DNA of 5,033 bases. It comes from JACDBE01 sp051002015 (GTDB lineage Bacteria; Actinomycetota; Acidimicrobiia; Spongiisociales; UBA5794). The notes below the pieces were generated by a model. That model was not told the origin of the DNA. It saw only the letters and a list, made by a program, of their open reading frames with translations, and ran no database searches. A program made the position numbers and the translations under genes. This document shows, piece after piece, positions 4,742 through 5,033 of this stretch (position 1 is its first letter; every line of letters begins with the position of its first letter). The stretch is from positions 1-5,033 of the forward strand of contig JBPCMS010000110.1 in assembly GCA_051002015.1 (NCBI GenBank), in the 5' to 3' direction.

Positions 4742-4789
4742 ACCGGTGAGCCACAAACCGACCAATCCGTCGGTCTACGGCTCACCGGT
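4742..4789. repeat. 48-nt palindromic repeat, copy 4 (isolated)
   Basis: It matches copies 2 and 3 at 47 of 48 positions. The only change is in the terminal loop (CAATCC for CAGTCC), so both stems remain perfect. It sits 44 bp after the stop of the regulator remnant and about 2.3 kb from copy 3, and it too is preceded by a CCCC run. Confidence 0.95.
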
Positions 4790-4838
4790 GGCCCAGATCG
4801 CACGCCTATCCACCCAGCACCCGCTCGGCGAGACCGGA

Positions 4839-4880
4839 TAGTAGGTCAACTACTAATCCAATACGGCTCAGTAGTTACTG
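4839..4880. promoter_or_regulatory. AT-richer stretch with two dyads, possible promoter/operator
   Basis: In otherwise GC-rich DNA this stretch is visibly richer in A/T. TAGTAG-GTCAA-CTACTA (4839-4855) and CAGTA-GT-TACTG (4869-4880) share an AGTA/TACT core and lie just before the ATG at 4888. Two related dyads upstream of a start suggest dimeric repressor sites. No clear -35/-10 pair can be assigned. Confidence 0.4.
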
Positions 4881-4887
4881 GAGGTCC

Positions 4888-5033
4888 ATGACGACGGCGC
4901 CAGGGGGTCGAACGCCGGTTGGGCGACCAGGCGACGAGTCGAGGACGTCCCGCAAGGGGTGGGGCGTTCCAGGCTCGGACCCGTCCCGCAAGACTTCAGT
5001 CACAACTGGTAGCTGCGGGCGCACCGGCAGCGG
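4888..5033 (+). CDS. Unrecognised ORF running off the right edge
   Basis: An open frame begins at ATG 4888 after GGAGG (4880-4884), a short three-base spacer, and continues to the window end (48 full codons). It reads MTTAPGGRTPVGRPGDESRT and onward, rich in Gly, Arg, Ser and Thr, with no domain I know. CGTCCCGCAAG occurs twice in it, at 4946-4956 and 4982-4992, exactly 36 nt apart, giving SRK twice at a 12-residue period. Third-position G/C preference is weaker than in the confident genes above, so it may not be coding. The dyads upstream are the main support. Confidence 0.3.
   Translation, partial: MTTAPGGRTPVGRPGDESRTSRKGWGVPGSDPSRKTSVTTGSCGRTGS

Overview
The window is high-GC DNA with strong G/C preference at third codon positions. 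It looks like an actinobacterium, and the mix of a DrrA-type ABC ATPase, an Rv3369-family F420-type PPOX protein and an NB-ARC transcriptional-activator fragment fits that phylum. A more exact placement, such as Acidimicrobiia, would be a guess. No RNA gene, CRISPR array, insertion sequence or transposase was found.

Left part (1-2199) is ordinary and intact. The first 65 residues of an ABC-transporter ATPase run leftward off the edge. A 244-bp divergent intergenic region follows, with a perfect 21-bp palindrome. Next is a rightward peptidoglycan-type hydrolase with an extensin-like/M15-like zinc domain and two peptidoglycan-binding repeats. It converges on a leftward Rv3369-type PPOX flavin/F420 oxidoreductase. 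A 49-codon Cys/His-rich metallothionein gene with a good Shine-Dalgarno diverges from the PPOX gene.

Right part (2241-4789) is accessory and largely broken. It is framed by copies of one 48-nt imperfect palindrome: three in tandem at 2241-2411 and one more at 4742-4789. Between them lie pieces of unrelated genes. These are a short piece of a type III-style DNA methyltransferase joined in frame to an unrecognised C-terminal tail, an XRE helix-turn-helix gene missing its 5' end, a frame-disrupted membrane protein with two 57-residue repeats, and an NB-ARC/winged-helix regulator fragment that switches frame before its end. The joins at about 2700, 2878, 3840 and 4535 suggest repeated recombination and decay. 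I see no working restriction or toxin-antitoxin system in it.

The right edge (4790-5033) has an AT-richer stretch with two dyads, then a weakly supported ORF that leaves the window. The strongest candidate for something undescribed is the 48-nt palindromic repeat family, whose stems are nearly invariant while a loop base varies, and its association with this gene graveyard.
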